From: Calendula officinalis
Taxonomy: Eukaryota > Streptophyta > Magnoliopsida > Asterales > Asteraceae
Assembly (NCBI GenBank): GCA_963853835.1
Contig: OY970824.1
Location: forward strand, 4,903,001 to 4,967,000
Reading direction: 5' to 3'
Length of the DNA stretch: 64,000 bases
Shown: positions 41,201-53,837 of the stretch, in pieces
Position numbering within the stretch: position 1 is the stretch's first letter
Layout of the letters: each line of letters opens with the position of its first letter
The notes under the pieces: model-generated
The model's database searches: none
Told to the model about the DNA's origin: nothing
Seen by the model: only the letters and a program-made list of their open reading frames with translations
Made by a program: the position numbers and the translations under genes

Positions 41201-43192
41201 CCTCGGCCAAACTCAGTGCTAAATAAAGACCTTCCAACAATTTCACGGCTGCAATTCATAAAATAATAATTACAATCAAATCAATAAGTTGAAGGAAATT
41301 TTAATAAATAATTAAAATGTAGCAAGTATATTTTACCCTTTAGAAGCTGATTCTCTTAAAACAACATCAAGTGCCTGAATTGTCTCTTGTGGACAATCGT
41401 GTTGTTTGCTAGCCAAAAATTCTCTCAAATGGTGCAGATCTTTTCGAGCAGCAAATTTAATAGTGACCTTGAATTCACGCTCACGACTACAAGATATAAA
41501 CCAACAATTATATAAGATAAATTTTTAGGGGAAACGATAATTAAGTAGCAGATATTTAAATATGAAATGAAGCATACCCGTTTTGTTCAGTGATTTTAAT
41601 ATTGAATTCTTTTGAATCAAACGGTAAAGGGCCAGCAGCAAACGCACTCTTCTTCCCATCATAAGCCAAAAGCAAATTTCCCAAGTGAGATGCCCGGTAT
41701 GCTGAGATCAGCAATTGCATAATATCTCTAGATTTGGTCTTAGAAATCACCTCAGGAGTAATTGTAATCTAAAATCAAAATTGTAATATCACATTCAAAG
41801 TTAGTTATTATACACGTGTAAAAATAAACCTCGAAAATACTAAAATGTAAAGCTCAAACCAGATTATATCAAAAGGAAATTCAAATTAAATTTTCAGTTC
41901 ATGTACAAATAACAACAGCAATGGAAAAAGAAAAAAAAGAAAACAATTAGCATTTTCCAAGGCGTTTGAAACAAGTACATACTAATCAAACCAAATCGTC
42001 AGCTCCACAAATGCTTTTGTACCTTATATGGAACGTGTACATTGGCACAAGAGCTGTATACAAGGTACAAAGTCATTTTTGGATGCAAAAAGTGGTCAAT
42101 CTTATTAAAATCGAGTGACATGACATTTTCCCCAATAAACATAACGAATAGATTTATTTGCTTCCGATTTTATGAAATCATTTGAATGAAATTAACGCTA
42201 CAGAAAAGGACAAAAATGAACAGGACGGGACTGAAAACCCTTGCCAGAGTCACAGAATGTGTATTCTGAACAACTGAAAATTCCCAACAAAATCAACAGA
42301 AAACAATCGCCGGAGTAAAACCAGTAGATAATATATACGAGAATTTGATTTATGAAAATAGATAATTGAGCAAGGAGATCCCGAATTTCTACTGAGAAGC
42401 TGCGATTTGCTTACGCACAGACGTACATATAACAAATAAAACAAATGCTTAACAATGTAGATCTACACCAGTGAGGAAATATAGTCTACTTTTGTTTTTA
42501 GGGAGATCATTTTACACAGTATAATACTGGAAGACAAACAAAAATTTCTCCATCACCATAAACATACATTCATCAAATAGAATGACATGTGAATAAGGAT
42601 ACATGGATTACATAAATACACATGATATAAACAGTCAGAACACATACTAAATATAAGCAAAATAGTCTGGGATGAGGAACCTTACATCATACTGATGGGG
42701 ATCCTTTTGACCTAGGTCAACTAGGAAATGGTTTGCCTTGATCACACATTTTTTCCCAATCGTGCCGAAACCAGGCCTAGCCGGTGTTCTCAGCTTTTTC
42801 GACGAAGAAGGAACCAACGGTACGGCCAGAGGAGGCGGTGGTGCATCCGCCACCTGTTGCTGCGTGGCTACCGCTTGTGCTGGAGTTTGAACAGCACGCT
42901 GCTGCATTGGTGGCTGTTGAGTAACTGAACCGGTCGCAGCAGTCATAGGTACGGCGGGTGTCGGCAACGGCGGTGCTGAACCTATTGATAGGTTTTCGAA
43001 CTCTCGCGCCGTAGAAGACGACGACGCTGCCTGAGATACAGGAACGCGAGGACGAGGACCGGCTTGTCCGGCATTTCCTCTACCTCCGGCGTCTTGAGGA
43101 GACGGATGAGAAGTTTGTGCACCACCACGGCCTCGTCCTCGGCCTCCACCGCCACCAGTAGGACCGCCGCGTCCACGGCCTCTTCCAGACAT
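37066..43192 (-). CDS. AGO5: Argonaute, AGO5-like, 22 exons, 981 aa
   Basis: Exons in gene order: 43192-42686, 41768-41578, 41486-41337, 41248-41118, 41014-40908, 40825-40722, 40624-40489, 40323-40207, 40118-40008, 39925-39863, 39704-39585, 39513-39345, 39277-39156, 39071-38934, 38669-38527, 38447-38385, 38094-38031, 37939-37804, 37720-37647, 37547-37453, 37353-37322, 37238-37066. All are GT-AG and the frame closes at 982 codons including the stop. The Gly/Arg-rich N-terminus (MSGRGRGRGG) is followed by N, L1, PAZ, MID and PIWI domains. Slicer residues are present: Asp in FGADVTHP (about 706), Asp in YRDGVSEGQ (about 792) and His in RPTHYH. It ends in the family tail VMFYC. Segments such as SARAFYEP, ARVLPPPPLKYHGS and GQWNMIDLKMINGG fit AGO5 better than AGO1 or AGO10. 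AGO5 binds 21-nt small RNAs, often with 5' C, mainly in reproductive tissue. Clade assignment is from recall of family sequences. Confidence 0.93.
38125..38376. repeat. Trinucleotide microsatellite in an AGO5 intron
   Basis: About 250 bases of ATA/AAT repeats with interspersed AAG and AAC variants (AATAAG, AACAAT) almost fill the 290-base intron between the exons ending YR and beginning DGVSEGQ. Poly-Ile or poly-Asn ORFs here are artefacts. Confidence 0.97.
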
Positions 43193-43294
43193 CGGAAATC
43201 TAACGACGGAGACGGTTTTAGAGAGAGAAAGTGACGAAATGAAATGAAACGACGAATGCGTGTGGGAGTGGGGTGAGTAGGAGTTGCTGGCGTG

Positions 43295-43304
43295 TATTAT
43301 ATAG
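43295..43304 (-). promoter_or_regulatory. TATA box of the AGO5-like gene
   Basis: The minus strand reads CTATATAATA about 103 bases upstream of the ATG at 43192. Confidence 0.55.
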
Positions 43305-44723
43305 TCAATTATTCTGAGGGTAAATTTGGAAATTCAAAAGGTAAATGCCATTGGAAATCTTTTTACTCTTTTACACTGAACCGGATTTTTAGATATCTGA
43401 TTCTATTTGACAGTTAATTAAAGATACTTACAATTTGATTATTTTTATAATCATATTCAGATTACATAAATATGCTAACAAGTAATTGTGAAATCAATGT
43501 AAAAGTATATATGCAATATTTAACTAAATTTTTCTGAGTTTTAGCAATTCACTTAATCGGTTGCAAAATAAATACCCAAAATTATGTAAATTATAGGGGT
43601 ATGACAAAATAAATACACAATATAAGATGGGGTAATTTATTTGTAAATCATGTACATTACGTTACAATACATTTAATGAAGCAATTGTATTCATTTATAT
43701 ACATTCCTATTTAATTGGTATTTTAAAATGGTATAAATTATACTTTATTAATTTATTTATGGGATTTTCTAATATGTATCATATGGCACATCATGTTAAT
43801 GTTAAATATCTTTTATGGTTCTACATTTAATTTATCAAAAAACTACATTTTCAATTATGATAAAGGTAAAATTTGTATAATAGAAAAGTATTAATAACTC
43901 ATTAATATAATTTATTATAATTAAGTAAATTTTGATTTATTAAACGTTCGTCATTATATGTTCACTGAGCACATATTAGGAAAACTTTTTATTTAATAAA
44001 TATTTGGAAACATTTTTCTAACATTTGCCTACGAGACACATATTTAGCTGCATTAAATTACATCAAAGTTTCCAAATAAAGTTTTATTGAATATTAATAA
44101 ACTTCATATGTTACATTTTCAAAAAATATATAACAAACGCATTTTGTTTGTTTTAATGGAGAGTTGTTATTTAATGCAACTAAACATGTTAGAAAAACTC
44201 ATTTTGGAAATAATTGATTTATTAATTGCACTATAATGTACGCCGCTATTATAGCACAAAGTATGGGGCATAAGTTAAAGTCATGTTAAAGGCTTTAGGC
44301 CCCTTTAACATGGTTTTAATACTTATTTCAAAATTACTCTCTCTATTTTAACATCCTATAACACCCTTTTGTGACTCAAAGAAAACACCCTAACTAATCA
44401 CAAATTATAAAAAAGAAAAAGAAAAAAAAATAAAACCATTTAACGAGTTGATATGCCGACGGCAATTTCTCTTTAACGTCGTCATAAGGAATTTGGCGGG
44501 TGTATAACTCTACCACACTCAATGCTCTTACATATGTTATAGAAAATCCTATATACATATTCTATGTTACAAAAAGGTAATAAAAAACACTCAAAACACA
44601 TTTTTTGCACTTAAAATGTTGTTTATATAACATACAAAAAAAAAAATATATGTGAAAACAATTGATTATAACACGAGATAGAGTTGTGGATAGGGTTATT
44701 TGGAGCGGGTTTAGATTCAAACC
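43305..44723. other. Intergenic, AT-rich
   Basis: No gene recognised. A self-complementary patch GTCATGTTAAAGGCTTTAGG / CCCCTTTAACATGGTTTT at 44280-44325 could be a hairpin or a MITE fragment. Confidence 0.5.
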
Positions 44724-44737
44724 GAACCCAATTAGTT

Positions 44738-44875
44738 TTTTGTTTTTGTTTTTTTTTTTTTGAACGGCGCATAATCTACACTTTTGTACATGGTGGGACT
44801 TTAACACACAACTTATAGGTAATGGGCAACACTTTATAACTTACACCAATACCACTAGGCCACAAAGCCTCGGGT
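44738..44875 (-). mobile_element. tRNA-derived SINE with 14-bp target duplication
   Basis: On the minus strand the element begins near CACCCGAGGCTTTGTGGCC, has a perfect box A (TGGCCTAGTGG, 44862-44852), a box-B-like GTGTTAAAGTCCC (44807-44795) and ends in a poly-A run. It is flanked by exact direct repeats GAACCCAATTAGTT at 44724-44737 and 44876-44889. Length about 138 bases. It would be Pol III-transcribed and mobilised by a LINE. Confidence 0.85.
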
Positions 44876-45457
44876 GAACCCAATTAGTTAATTATGATTT
44901 TATGATTTTCAAACTCAATGTTTTGGTTTCAGTTAGTTCGGTTTTAATGGAATGTGGCCATTAACGATTCGTATCGGTTTTAACACTGAACCCACCTGTT
45001 TTCAACAATATTATATAACTTCCTACACTAACCTTTCTTTTTTCAATATTAAATACAAATTCCAACAACATTCAAATTTTTGTATTAAATTCAATGTCTA
45101 ATAATATATTTTTACACCATATAATATTTCAGTCCAAAATTTTAAAATATAAATGTATGTTATATCATACAATCATAATACAAATCATAATTAATGGATC
45201 GTTTTCTTATTTGCGCAGATTTTGGTTAATACACATGTCTTACTCCATTTGAAATATAAAATTAAATTACAAGGTAATAAATAAGATGGTTTCATTGAAA
45301 AGCACGTACCATAAAGTTGGAAAAATGAGTTACAAGTGAGGCGATGTGTTTAACACGATTTACTCACCCACGTCCTTGTCAAATCCCACGCTGTTACGGT
45401 TACACCTTTAAATCTAACGGATTTACCATTTCACTCTCATATAATAAGGGCAAAAAC

Positions 45458-45997
45458 TAGGGATGTAAGTGAGCCGAGCTGTTCGTGAGCTACTCGAGCT
45501 CGGCTCGTTAAAAGATCGATAAAAACTCGAGTTAAACGAGTTCGAGCCGAGCCCGAGCTTAACTTAGAGCTCGTTTAATAAACGAGCCCGAGCCCGAGCT
45601 TCATACTAAGAGCTCATTTAGGCTCGCGAGCCTAAACGAGCTAAAATAGTTAATTATTATAAATAAAAATATAAATACATATTACATATTTATCTAATTA
45701 TGTGTATATATATTATACATACATATATAAAATAATATATATATAAAAAAAAAAAGATTTACATCATATATTAAATATTATGATTAATTAAAAGAATTAT
45801 ATATTTCGTATATATGGAAGCTTAAATGAGCTTAATCGAGCCGAGCCCGAGCCTGAAAAAACCTAAACGAGTCGAGCTCGAGCTTTACACATAAAGCTCG
45901 AAACGAGCCGAGCTCGAGTTCGAGCTCTAGTAAAATTAAACGAGCCGAGCTCGAACCTAATCGAGCTCGAGCTCGGCTCGGCTCATTTACAGCCCTA
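45458..45997. mobile_element. hAT MITE rich in GAGCTCG, 8-bp target duplication
   Basis: Ends TAGGGATGTAAGTGAGCCGA and (reversed) TAGGGCTGTAAATGAGCCGA are inverted, and the flanks are exact 8-base direct repeats GCAAAAAC at 45450-45457 and 45998-46005, the hAT signature. Both subterminal regions carry dense GAGCTCG/CGAGCC words on both strands. No gene inside 540 bases. Confidence 0.9.
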
Positions 45998-46155
45998 GCA
46001 AAAACTATGTAAAATCAGAAGAGGGTTAAATAATAAAGTGGAAAATAATTATGATATACTACAACATAAAGAGGTGTGATTTGAAACAATTGACTGAATC
46101 TACAATAATAAAAGTACTTAGATAAATATTATTTACTTAACAAACTTTATTAAAT

Positions 46156-46349
46156 ATTGAAAAGGACGAGGAATAACTATATAAGTATCAAACAACTTCG
46201 AAGAAGCCACCCAAAATTTTATCATTGAAAAGGACAAGGAATATATTTCAAAAGAATTATCACACAACTTCGAAGAAGCCACCCACCTTCCACTCGGAAA
46301 CAAGTAAACTATTCAAGGAATATATTTCAAAAGAATTATCACACAACTT
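46156..46349. repeat. Imperfect tandem triplication
   Basis: Three copies of a block around ATTGAAAAGGACAAGGAATA and CACAACTTCGAAGAAGCCAC begin near 46156, 46223 and 46310; the third is partial. Short reading frames within it are not convincing. Confidence 0.6.
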
Positions 46350-48459
46350 CAGTAAGTTATTACTTGTTATTGAAGCAACTAATGAAAAGAGATACTTCAT
46401 GATATTGTTTTCTAATAATTTTTTTATTTGTTTTTTTATACATTTGGATATTTGATTAATATAAACGTTTAGATTAAATGATGAAATTAAGAAAAATAAT
46501 TAGTAGATTTCACATATCAATTATTTTACAAATAAGATGATAAAGTTGGTAAATTTAGTATAAAATCAATACAACTTTTTCATTATACAATTATTTACAT
46601 CCTCGTTTGCAAAATGGTAAGAATTCTCAAATAGTTTATAGAAGTTATGTGTATGAACTATTCATGAATAAAAATTTATCTTATGGCTAGTTGAAGATTT
46701 ATGAATAATCACGATAACGATTAGATTGTGTACCGAACATAAACTTAGTCACACTAAGGAAGCCCGTTATATATTGTAATACCTTAAAAAAATTACATCA
46801 TCTGAATTTTATTCTTTTAAGTAGTAGAAGGTTTCATTCTTAATCATTGGCTTTCATCAGGAAATATTATTGTAGGTAATACTATGGTTCAATAGTTACT
46901 TTTTTGTTTTGCTTTGTGTGTTTCAAAAGTTTTTCTAGTGACTGTTTAGCATTAATATTTAATGGCATTTGAAATTATCTTATAGTGTGACAAGTTACAT
47001 CACAAATAAATATCGTACACATTGATGAGCTGGTTATAAACGAGAAAAGCTTTTAAGACGAAAATAAAAAACTTGCAAGTTATCTTTCGACCAATGGAAT
47101 ATATTCTCAAGATGTGTTTCTATTGGTTAAAACATTCATAGTAAATAGTACAAGCTATTGAGGGATAACCATCTCTAAATTGTCTGTTTAAAACTAGAAT
47201 AAAGGCAAAAAAATGGACAAAAAAAGAATCTGTCGCGTAGACAATTAACGTGGGAACACACGAACCTGGAAAATATGTCATTTTCATGCTAAAATTCCTG
47301 GAAAATGCAATGCCATTACACTGTTGGTATTGCATAAAATGGGGTCTGAATACAGAATACCAACCTACCAGTCTTGGAGGTCAATGTTTATTTATAGTTT
47401 GAATTTTATATTTATTTCTTACTATGAAAAAAACTAAAATCAGAAAGTATGGTCATTCACTTTCTCGCTGAAAAACAAAAACATTGCGTTGTATTATCTG
47501 TCTAGCTAAAAAACATATAAATATAACGGTAAGGAGGTTTAAATGTTTTTGTATATCTATAGTTTCTTATTTCTTTTTTATCTTTTTTATTATATTATTA
47601 AAAAAAGAAGTAATATTTCTTCATATATTTTCGTATTACACATATTTATACTCACTTCTAAATTTAACACGTATAATCCATTAATTATCTTATTTCATAT
47701 CATCCATTGATTTTTTACACATGTCATAATCAAATATGTAATTACAAATTGTAAAAAGCAATACTATTTCTCTATTAAAAATAGCAAAATAATAAGTTAG
47801 GCTTCGTTAAATCCTCACAATCTTTCTTCCTTTTACTTGATGTTTTAATAATTAATCTTAATCCTCATCTTAATCACTTGTTTTTTCTTCAAAATGTATT
47901 TAATAATATACCCCGTATACTAAACCATAAATTATTTAACATCAAATTAGTCAAAAAGTTTTCAATTATATATACGTCTTTCAGGGTTGTATTCAAGGTA
48001 ATTTTAATTTTTATGTAGTCCCAATGGACAAATCTCAACCATTTATTAATTATAAGTAATGATCAACATTAATCACATATTTAATACATGGATGTGTATT
48101 TTGGTCATTTTTATAAAAAAATTATTTTTTATTTTTCATTTTAGAATTATTATTTTTATTTATTTTTTTTTAAATTATTATTTTTCATTAATATACAACA
48201 CATAATGTGATTGAATACTGAATCACATGTGATTATACTCAAACATCAAATATGATTAAATATACACTCACATATGATTTTACACTAAAATCACTTGTGA
48301 TTAAGTACGACACGTAATTATCAAATAAATACTTTATTAATTATTAACGAAAAATATAATAAATAAATAATAAATAATAAAAAGTAAAAAAAATTTTAAG
48401 TGCCAAATGACAATACCCCTTCATGTATAAAATATGTGATTAATCTTGACCATTAGATC
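46350..48459. other. Intergenic, AT-rich, no gene recognised
   Basis: Long A/T runs and short repeated words (for example CACATGTGATT variants at 48200-48310). No coding or mobile element signature that I can support. Confidence 0.5.
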
Positions 48460-48749
48460 TGTAACGACCCGAAATTTGTATATAAATAAATTATTTAAAA
48501 ATATGATAAATAAGGATAAATCGTTTAAGGAACGTGAAAATTGGTTTCGTGTCATTTGGACACCGTATGAGAAAGTTATGAACGAAACTAGATCGAAACA
48601 TGGAACAAAAACTGCAGCCTTGCTGCATTGAAGGGTTCGCGGCGCAAACTATTGTTCGCGTTCGCGAACATGAGGCAGTGAGTTGGGAATTCTGAGATCG
48701 AAGTTCGCGGCTGGTTCACGATCGGGAATTTGTTCACGACGCACGTAAT

Positions 48750-48782
48750 TCGCGGCGCGAACTTCATGTTCGCGGCGCGAAC
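48750..48782. repeat. Paired palindrome TTCGCGGCGCGAA in LTR-A
   Basis: Two exact copies at 48750-48762 and 48770-48782, 20 bases apart, in AT-rich surroundings; degenerate versions begin near 48647. The same pair at the same period occurs in LTR-B. Confidence 0.85.
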
Positions 48783-49825
48783 TCTCCCGACCAGGCATTA
48801 AATTCGGGATTTCAGCCATAAATGCCATATTGAAACCCTAGTTTTCTCTCTTGGCGATTTTTGAGTGCAAGGGATGTTCTTGGGTGATTTCTTCATCAAA
48901 GCTTGGTAGATTTCACTCATAGTTGAAGATTAAAGGTATATCTTCACTCTTTCATCTTTGTAGCTCAAGATCTATGGATCTTGAAGCTAGGGTTTGAAAC
49001 CCTAGTTCTTGGGTTGGTGATTAATGGTGAAATAAAGGTTGTATATACTTAATATATGGTATTTTAACAAAGGAATCAAGTGTATAGTTAAGATTGTAAG
49101 AATCTTAAGGGTTGGTTAACCTAGGGTTTTGTAAGTCACCATAATTAGAGGAAAAGTGTTAGTAAGTGTTATCTAGAGATAGATTGACACATTATTAGTA
49201 GAATGTGATGTTGAACAACTTGTGATTGTTATATTAGGCTTTTGGTGAAGTCTTGGAAGGTTGATTGATTGTGAAGCAAGAGATTGGGTGTCAAGAACTC
49301 AGTTGGAGCATCATATTACTAAGGTGAGTACGTGTGGACTTTACTGAGTACATAGCCATTGAAATATGTTTTCTTAATTGTGATTTGGTCTATTTGATTA
49401 ATTGTGTAAACTATTAGTATGTAGAGTTAGTTATATATTATTATGAATATTAAAAACTAACTTGTTTGATGATTTATGAGATAGCCAAGGGCATAGATGA
49501 AATAACTCGAGAAGTTATGATGAGTGATAGATTGGCGGTGATTCGGGGGATCCTCGGTCACTTTGGATGGGGCGGATTGGGCATCGACCCATGGACCATC
49601 ATGTGATAGGAGGCTTGCTAGCAGACGTGATCCGGCTAGAAGTCGGGTAACGGTAGATTGGGCGATTCCCTCTTGCCGTTATCATAAGGCTTATTAAGGC
49701 GGGGGATCCCCGATTAATAAGTATGTGAGATGACGGGTTATTTGGAGATGTTCCGGATAACTAGATAGATTTGCTAGGGAGGCAAGAATGATAGAGTCAC
49801 AATAGGGTGGCTAAATGTATGATGA

Positions 49826-49828
<3 letters not shown>

Positions 49829-49919
<91 letters not shown>
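49829..49919. repeat. (TA)n microsatellite, left flank of MITE
   Basis: About 45 uninterrupted TA units. The Ile-Tyr ORF over it is an artefact. Confidence 0.98.
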
Positions 49920-49921
<2 letters not shown>

Positions 49922-50342
49922 GAGGGTTCCATTGAGAATTAATATATTAGGTGAGAATGTGAGAATTAGGCAAAAAGACGCGCGGTGGTATTTTTGTAAT
50001 TAAGTCCAACTTTTCTGTCCCACACGCGGTGGCATTTTTGTAATTAAGTCCAACTTTTCTTTAATCATCGATGAAAAGTTTTCTAGATTTAAACCTTATA
50101 GATAATTTAAACCTTATATACATACATGAACTTGTTTAATTATAGATAACACTTATGTATACATACATGAAAACATATACATATATGTATACATGCATGA
50201 ATGACATCCATGCAAACCAATATTTGGGGGTCCCTCATCAAATACATTAATGTGTCTTCCATGATCATTTCATTTTAAAAATCAATGGTTTAGATGGAGT
50301 TCTGCTGGTTCTGTAGCCTTAATTGGTTCTGATTTTAATTCA

Positions 50343-50346
<4 letters not shown>
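49920..50346. mobile_element. Micron-like MITE embedded in a TA microsatellite
   Basis: A 427-base segment starting GGGAGGGTTCCATTGAGAAT and ending TTTTAATTCAACCC is flanked on both sides by long (TA)n runs. It contains a direct repeat (GTGGTATTTTTGTAATTAAG and GTGGCATTTTTGTAATTAAG). Rice Micron elements are known to sit in (TA)n; membership here is inferred. A related fragment lies at 23310. Confidence 0.55.
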
Positions 50347-50430
<84 letters not shown>

Positions 50431-50448
50431 GTGTGTGTGTGTGTGTGT
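50347..50448. repeat. (TA)n followed by (TG)n microsatellite
   Basis: About 40 TA units run into about ten TG units. Confidence 0.97.
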
Positions 50449-50788
50449 TTATATATAATGTGATATTTGTTTGTTTTATCGGGTCTAAACCCATGTAGCT
50501 CACGAGACTTTTTGTCTCACGTACTCCTTGTTTGTTTTGCTATGTACTCAGGTTCGGGATCGAAGGCTTAGGTACGCATGGATAGAGATGCGGGGCCTAG
50601 AATAGAAGAACACTAGATTGGATTTAAACTTAGCTTTGGTTTTGATATATTTTGTAACACCAAAACTTATAATCTGATTTATACCAAAGGTTTTTGTAAA
50701 TCCATATTTTGGGAATAGTTCTTCTATTTAATGAAAATGATTTATTTTGGCCAAATGTTTTTGTTATAAAATTTGAGGTGTTACAACT

Positions 50789-50800
50789 TCGTATCAGAGC
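50789..50800 (+). other. Primer-binding site after LTR-A
   Basis: TCGTATCAGAGC matches the tRNA-Met primer complement TGGTATCAGAGC except for one base, three bases after the LTR end. Confidence 0.7.
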
Positions 50801-53800
50801 TATAGTTTAAGTGAATTAGGTTATGTTATGTTACTTTTTATAAGAGTTATTTTATTATTTTCTATTTTATAGAATTTAATTGGATTTTATTTGAATTATT
50901 TGTATTTTTAACCAAGGGGTTAAAAATTAGAAATACCGAGATAGATATATATTTGAATGATTTTTATATATCTGGATTCTCTTTTGAACCAGGGTTCCAA
51001 CGGTATTTTCAGAACTAAAAACAGAGTTCGTTTAGGGTTCCGAAATAAAAATTATTATACTGATAAAATCGAAATTTGGACAGCTCTAGTGGCCAGCTCA
51101 AGCTGACCACGTAAGAATATATGGGATAAATCAGAAAGTTGGTCTAAATATCTCAATATTGTTCTCTGTCTCGATCTTTTTCTCTCGTTTTACACCAAAA
51201 CACACACAAACCTTGTTCTTGCTTAAATCTTCAAATTGGAGCCTTGAATCTTTGAGTTTTCAGATGTAATTCCGAAATTGAAGTCCACAAGTGGTAAGTA
51301 ATCATATCTTCTTGTCTATGGTTTCAGATTTGGTGTTCTTGAGTTATTGGGTAATTATGGTTTTAGGGTTCTTGAAGGTTTTGATGAAATTGTTAGGGTT
51401 TATGGTGTTAGTGATGTAGTATACATGACTACTTGATAATTGATGTTCAAATTTGTTGAGTTATCCATGAATCACCATGGGAGGTGATTCATGTTGAAGA
51501 AGATGATCATGACCTAGTTCTTGATTTGTGATAATTGTTTTCAATTTGTTAATTACATGTTAAGAAGTGTTAAAAACTTGAATTTTGATAAAGAATTATA
51601 GAAATTGCAAGTTGAAGAGGGGTGTTTGAATAATATGATAATTGGTGGGATTTTGATTAAGATCAAAATCAATAAGGTTGACTTCGGTTGGATTCAAACA
51701 TGGAATTGACTTGTAAATAGAATAATAATGGACTAAATTAAGTTTTGGTAATTAGTTAAGGTGTTGGTTTGCAACTACAAGTTATTAAAAGTGAAATAGT
51801 TGGTTTATGTGTTTAAATTGTTGTTATTAGACATGTAATTAAGCTTCTAATTGCCCCTACAAGTATTTTATAACTTGGGTTAATGCATACAAGGGTTGGG
51901 AGTTGTATTGAATTGAGTTTGTATAGTTTTAAACAAAATTCGGAAGTTTGGCAACATCAAAATAAGAAACATTGCTGTTTTGTAAATATCATAGAAAAAT
52001 AACCGTAACTCGGAATTTAGTGTGGTCGGTACCGTTGGAAAGGTATTCGAGTCTACTTTCTAGAAAAATTTGTTTTAGAACCAGATTCGAAGTTTAAGTC
52101 AGTCAGAAGAATGAAATGGAACAGGCTGTCCAGTTTTTATAAAAAAAGATGTTATTTTCGTGGGATTGACTTTAGTCAAAATCTGGAATTTGACTTCGGT
52201 TGACTTAGGAAGAGGTCAAATCTAAGATTTTAACATTAATTAGATGTTAATTTTGATTTGGTATTTAATATAAATGATAGTTGAAAGTGTAGGGTACTAA
52301 AGTGGACCTTTTGACCCGTTTGGTCTAAATAGGTCAAAATGGTGAAAACTGTGATTTCTTAGTTTTGATAATTGAATGTTAAATGTGATTTGAAACTATT
52401 ATGACTATTAAATGGAATGATAGGGTATTAAATGGTTAAATGGGCTTTTGACCCGTTTGGTCATATTACTTTAAAAACGGGATTGTTAGCATGTTGGGTA
52501 TAACTTTGACTTATACAAGTCAAAGATGGTAATTACCAAGTGTATGATTACAAATAAAAGGTTAAATAACTTAGTGTATTGGTATTGTGACATTAAGGTA
52601 GTAAAATGCACATTTCGGGTCAAAATGACATTAATTGTCGAACTTTGACTTTGATAAGTCAAAGTGGTAAATTCTGATTTTTTTTATAAATGTAAGTAAG
52701 GTTAGTTAACTTATAATCACGAATTTGTATGATTTGGGAAGTATTGCAAGGTACTAAAGTGTACTAATCGGGTTTTGACCCGTTTGGGTATTTTAGTTTA
52801 AAATTGATTAAATGTACATAAATTGGCCGGGTTTGACTTTGGTGAGTCAAATGGTTAATGTGCAGGTTTCTAAGTGCAAGTTTTGAGTTTGTACAACCGT
52901 TGTTATGTCCTTATAGTATATTGTACAGTTTTACACATTTTCGGGTCAAATGGTTACTAATTCGGGTGTTAATTGTATGTGCAGGAAAGGACAAAGGAAC
53001 TCAGTGACATTAGACTACTGAGTCAAGGAGCTTTGGCTAAGGTGAGTGGATTTATAACCATTAAGGTGTACTACTTGCAATGGTTTCAGGTTCCACTTCG
53101 GTTTGTGTAGAAAATGCAGGATTTCAGTATCTGCATACTCTTCGCGGCGCGAACTTTAGGTTCGCGGCGCGAACTTGGCTATTTGGTTGCAGAATTCGTT
53201 TTTCGATTCGAATATTAATTGGGTGTTAGTTAATTAGCTGCTATGTGTTAATTAACTACTATATGCGCATGATACACGGAAGGAGGTCAGCCCGTGCAGT
53301 TAGAGGCTGAGCATCGTTTGCTATTGGAAACAATACCAGGACTCCTTGAACACGGGTAGGTCGAGGAGCACTGGTATTGTACCAAGTAGCATAGGGCTAA
53401 CGATAAACTGTTGTTGGGCCGACAACAGTTGTAGTTCGGCCAAACTGTCGTACCTCTAGTTATTTGTTAGTTGCAAAGGGTGTTAGTTGAAAAAGGGTGA
53501 TATCTTAAATTGTTGTGGTTGTACAAATTACTGTTTATGAATTCATTCATTTAGCTTTATGCTAATCCCTCTCTTGTTGACTCTTTACAGGTTAGACTGG
53601 GTGACCAAAGAGTCGGGTTGGAAGAATGTTTGTCGACACTCTGATATTTTGAAAATGGGTCAAGCCTTGGGTTAGTAACACCGGGAGTTTTTAAAATAGT
53701 TTAAAGTTATTTTGAAATTATTATTGGTTTGTAAATATTTAGTAACTTGTAATTGTTTGGAAGTTCATAAACGCTTCCGTTAGGTTACGCTTTGTTTGTT

Positions 53801-53837
53801 TTTTTTTTTTAAATTGCTTAAATTTTGCGGTGTTACA
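50801..53837 (+). repeat. Second gypsy-type LTR (LTR-B), 5' border unclear
   Basis: The segment ends TTGCGGTGTTACA at 53837, and has LTR-like features also seen in LTR-A: GTAACACC about 150 bases before the end, AAGGTGAGTGGATTTATAAC, the paired TTCGCGGCGCGAA palindrome, and blocks such as CGTAACTCGGAATTTAGTGT. No TGTAAC start was located after 50800, so it is 5'-truncated or its first part is the leader of LTR-A's element. It ends directly against gag coding sequence, which suggests insertion within gag. Confidence 0.5.
53141..53173. repeat. Paired palindrome TTCGCGGCGCGAA in LTR-B
   Basis: Exact copies at 53141-53153 and 53161-53173, again 20 bases apart. Confidence 0.85.

Larger units (their letters stand above)
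48460..50785 (+). repeat. Gypsy-type LTR (LTR-A)
   Basis: It starts TGTAACGACCCGAAATTTGT and ends TTGAGGTGTTACA, giving TGTAAC...GTTACA ends typical of large plant Ty3/gypsy LTRs, and is followed by a tRNA-Met-like primer-binding site. Typical interior features include AAGGTGAGTACGTGTGG and a 3' part with GTAACACC. The LTR is interrupted by a MITE inside a TA microsatellite. The matching second LTR is not in the window. Confidence 0.7.

Noticed and set aside
49815..50503. Ile-Tyr repeat ORFs on both strands
   Set aside because: They are readings of (TA)n microsatellites.
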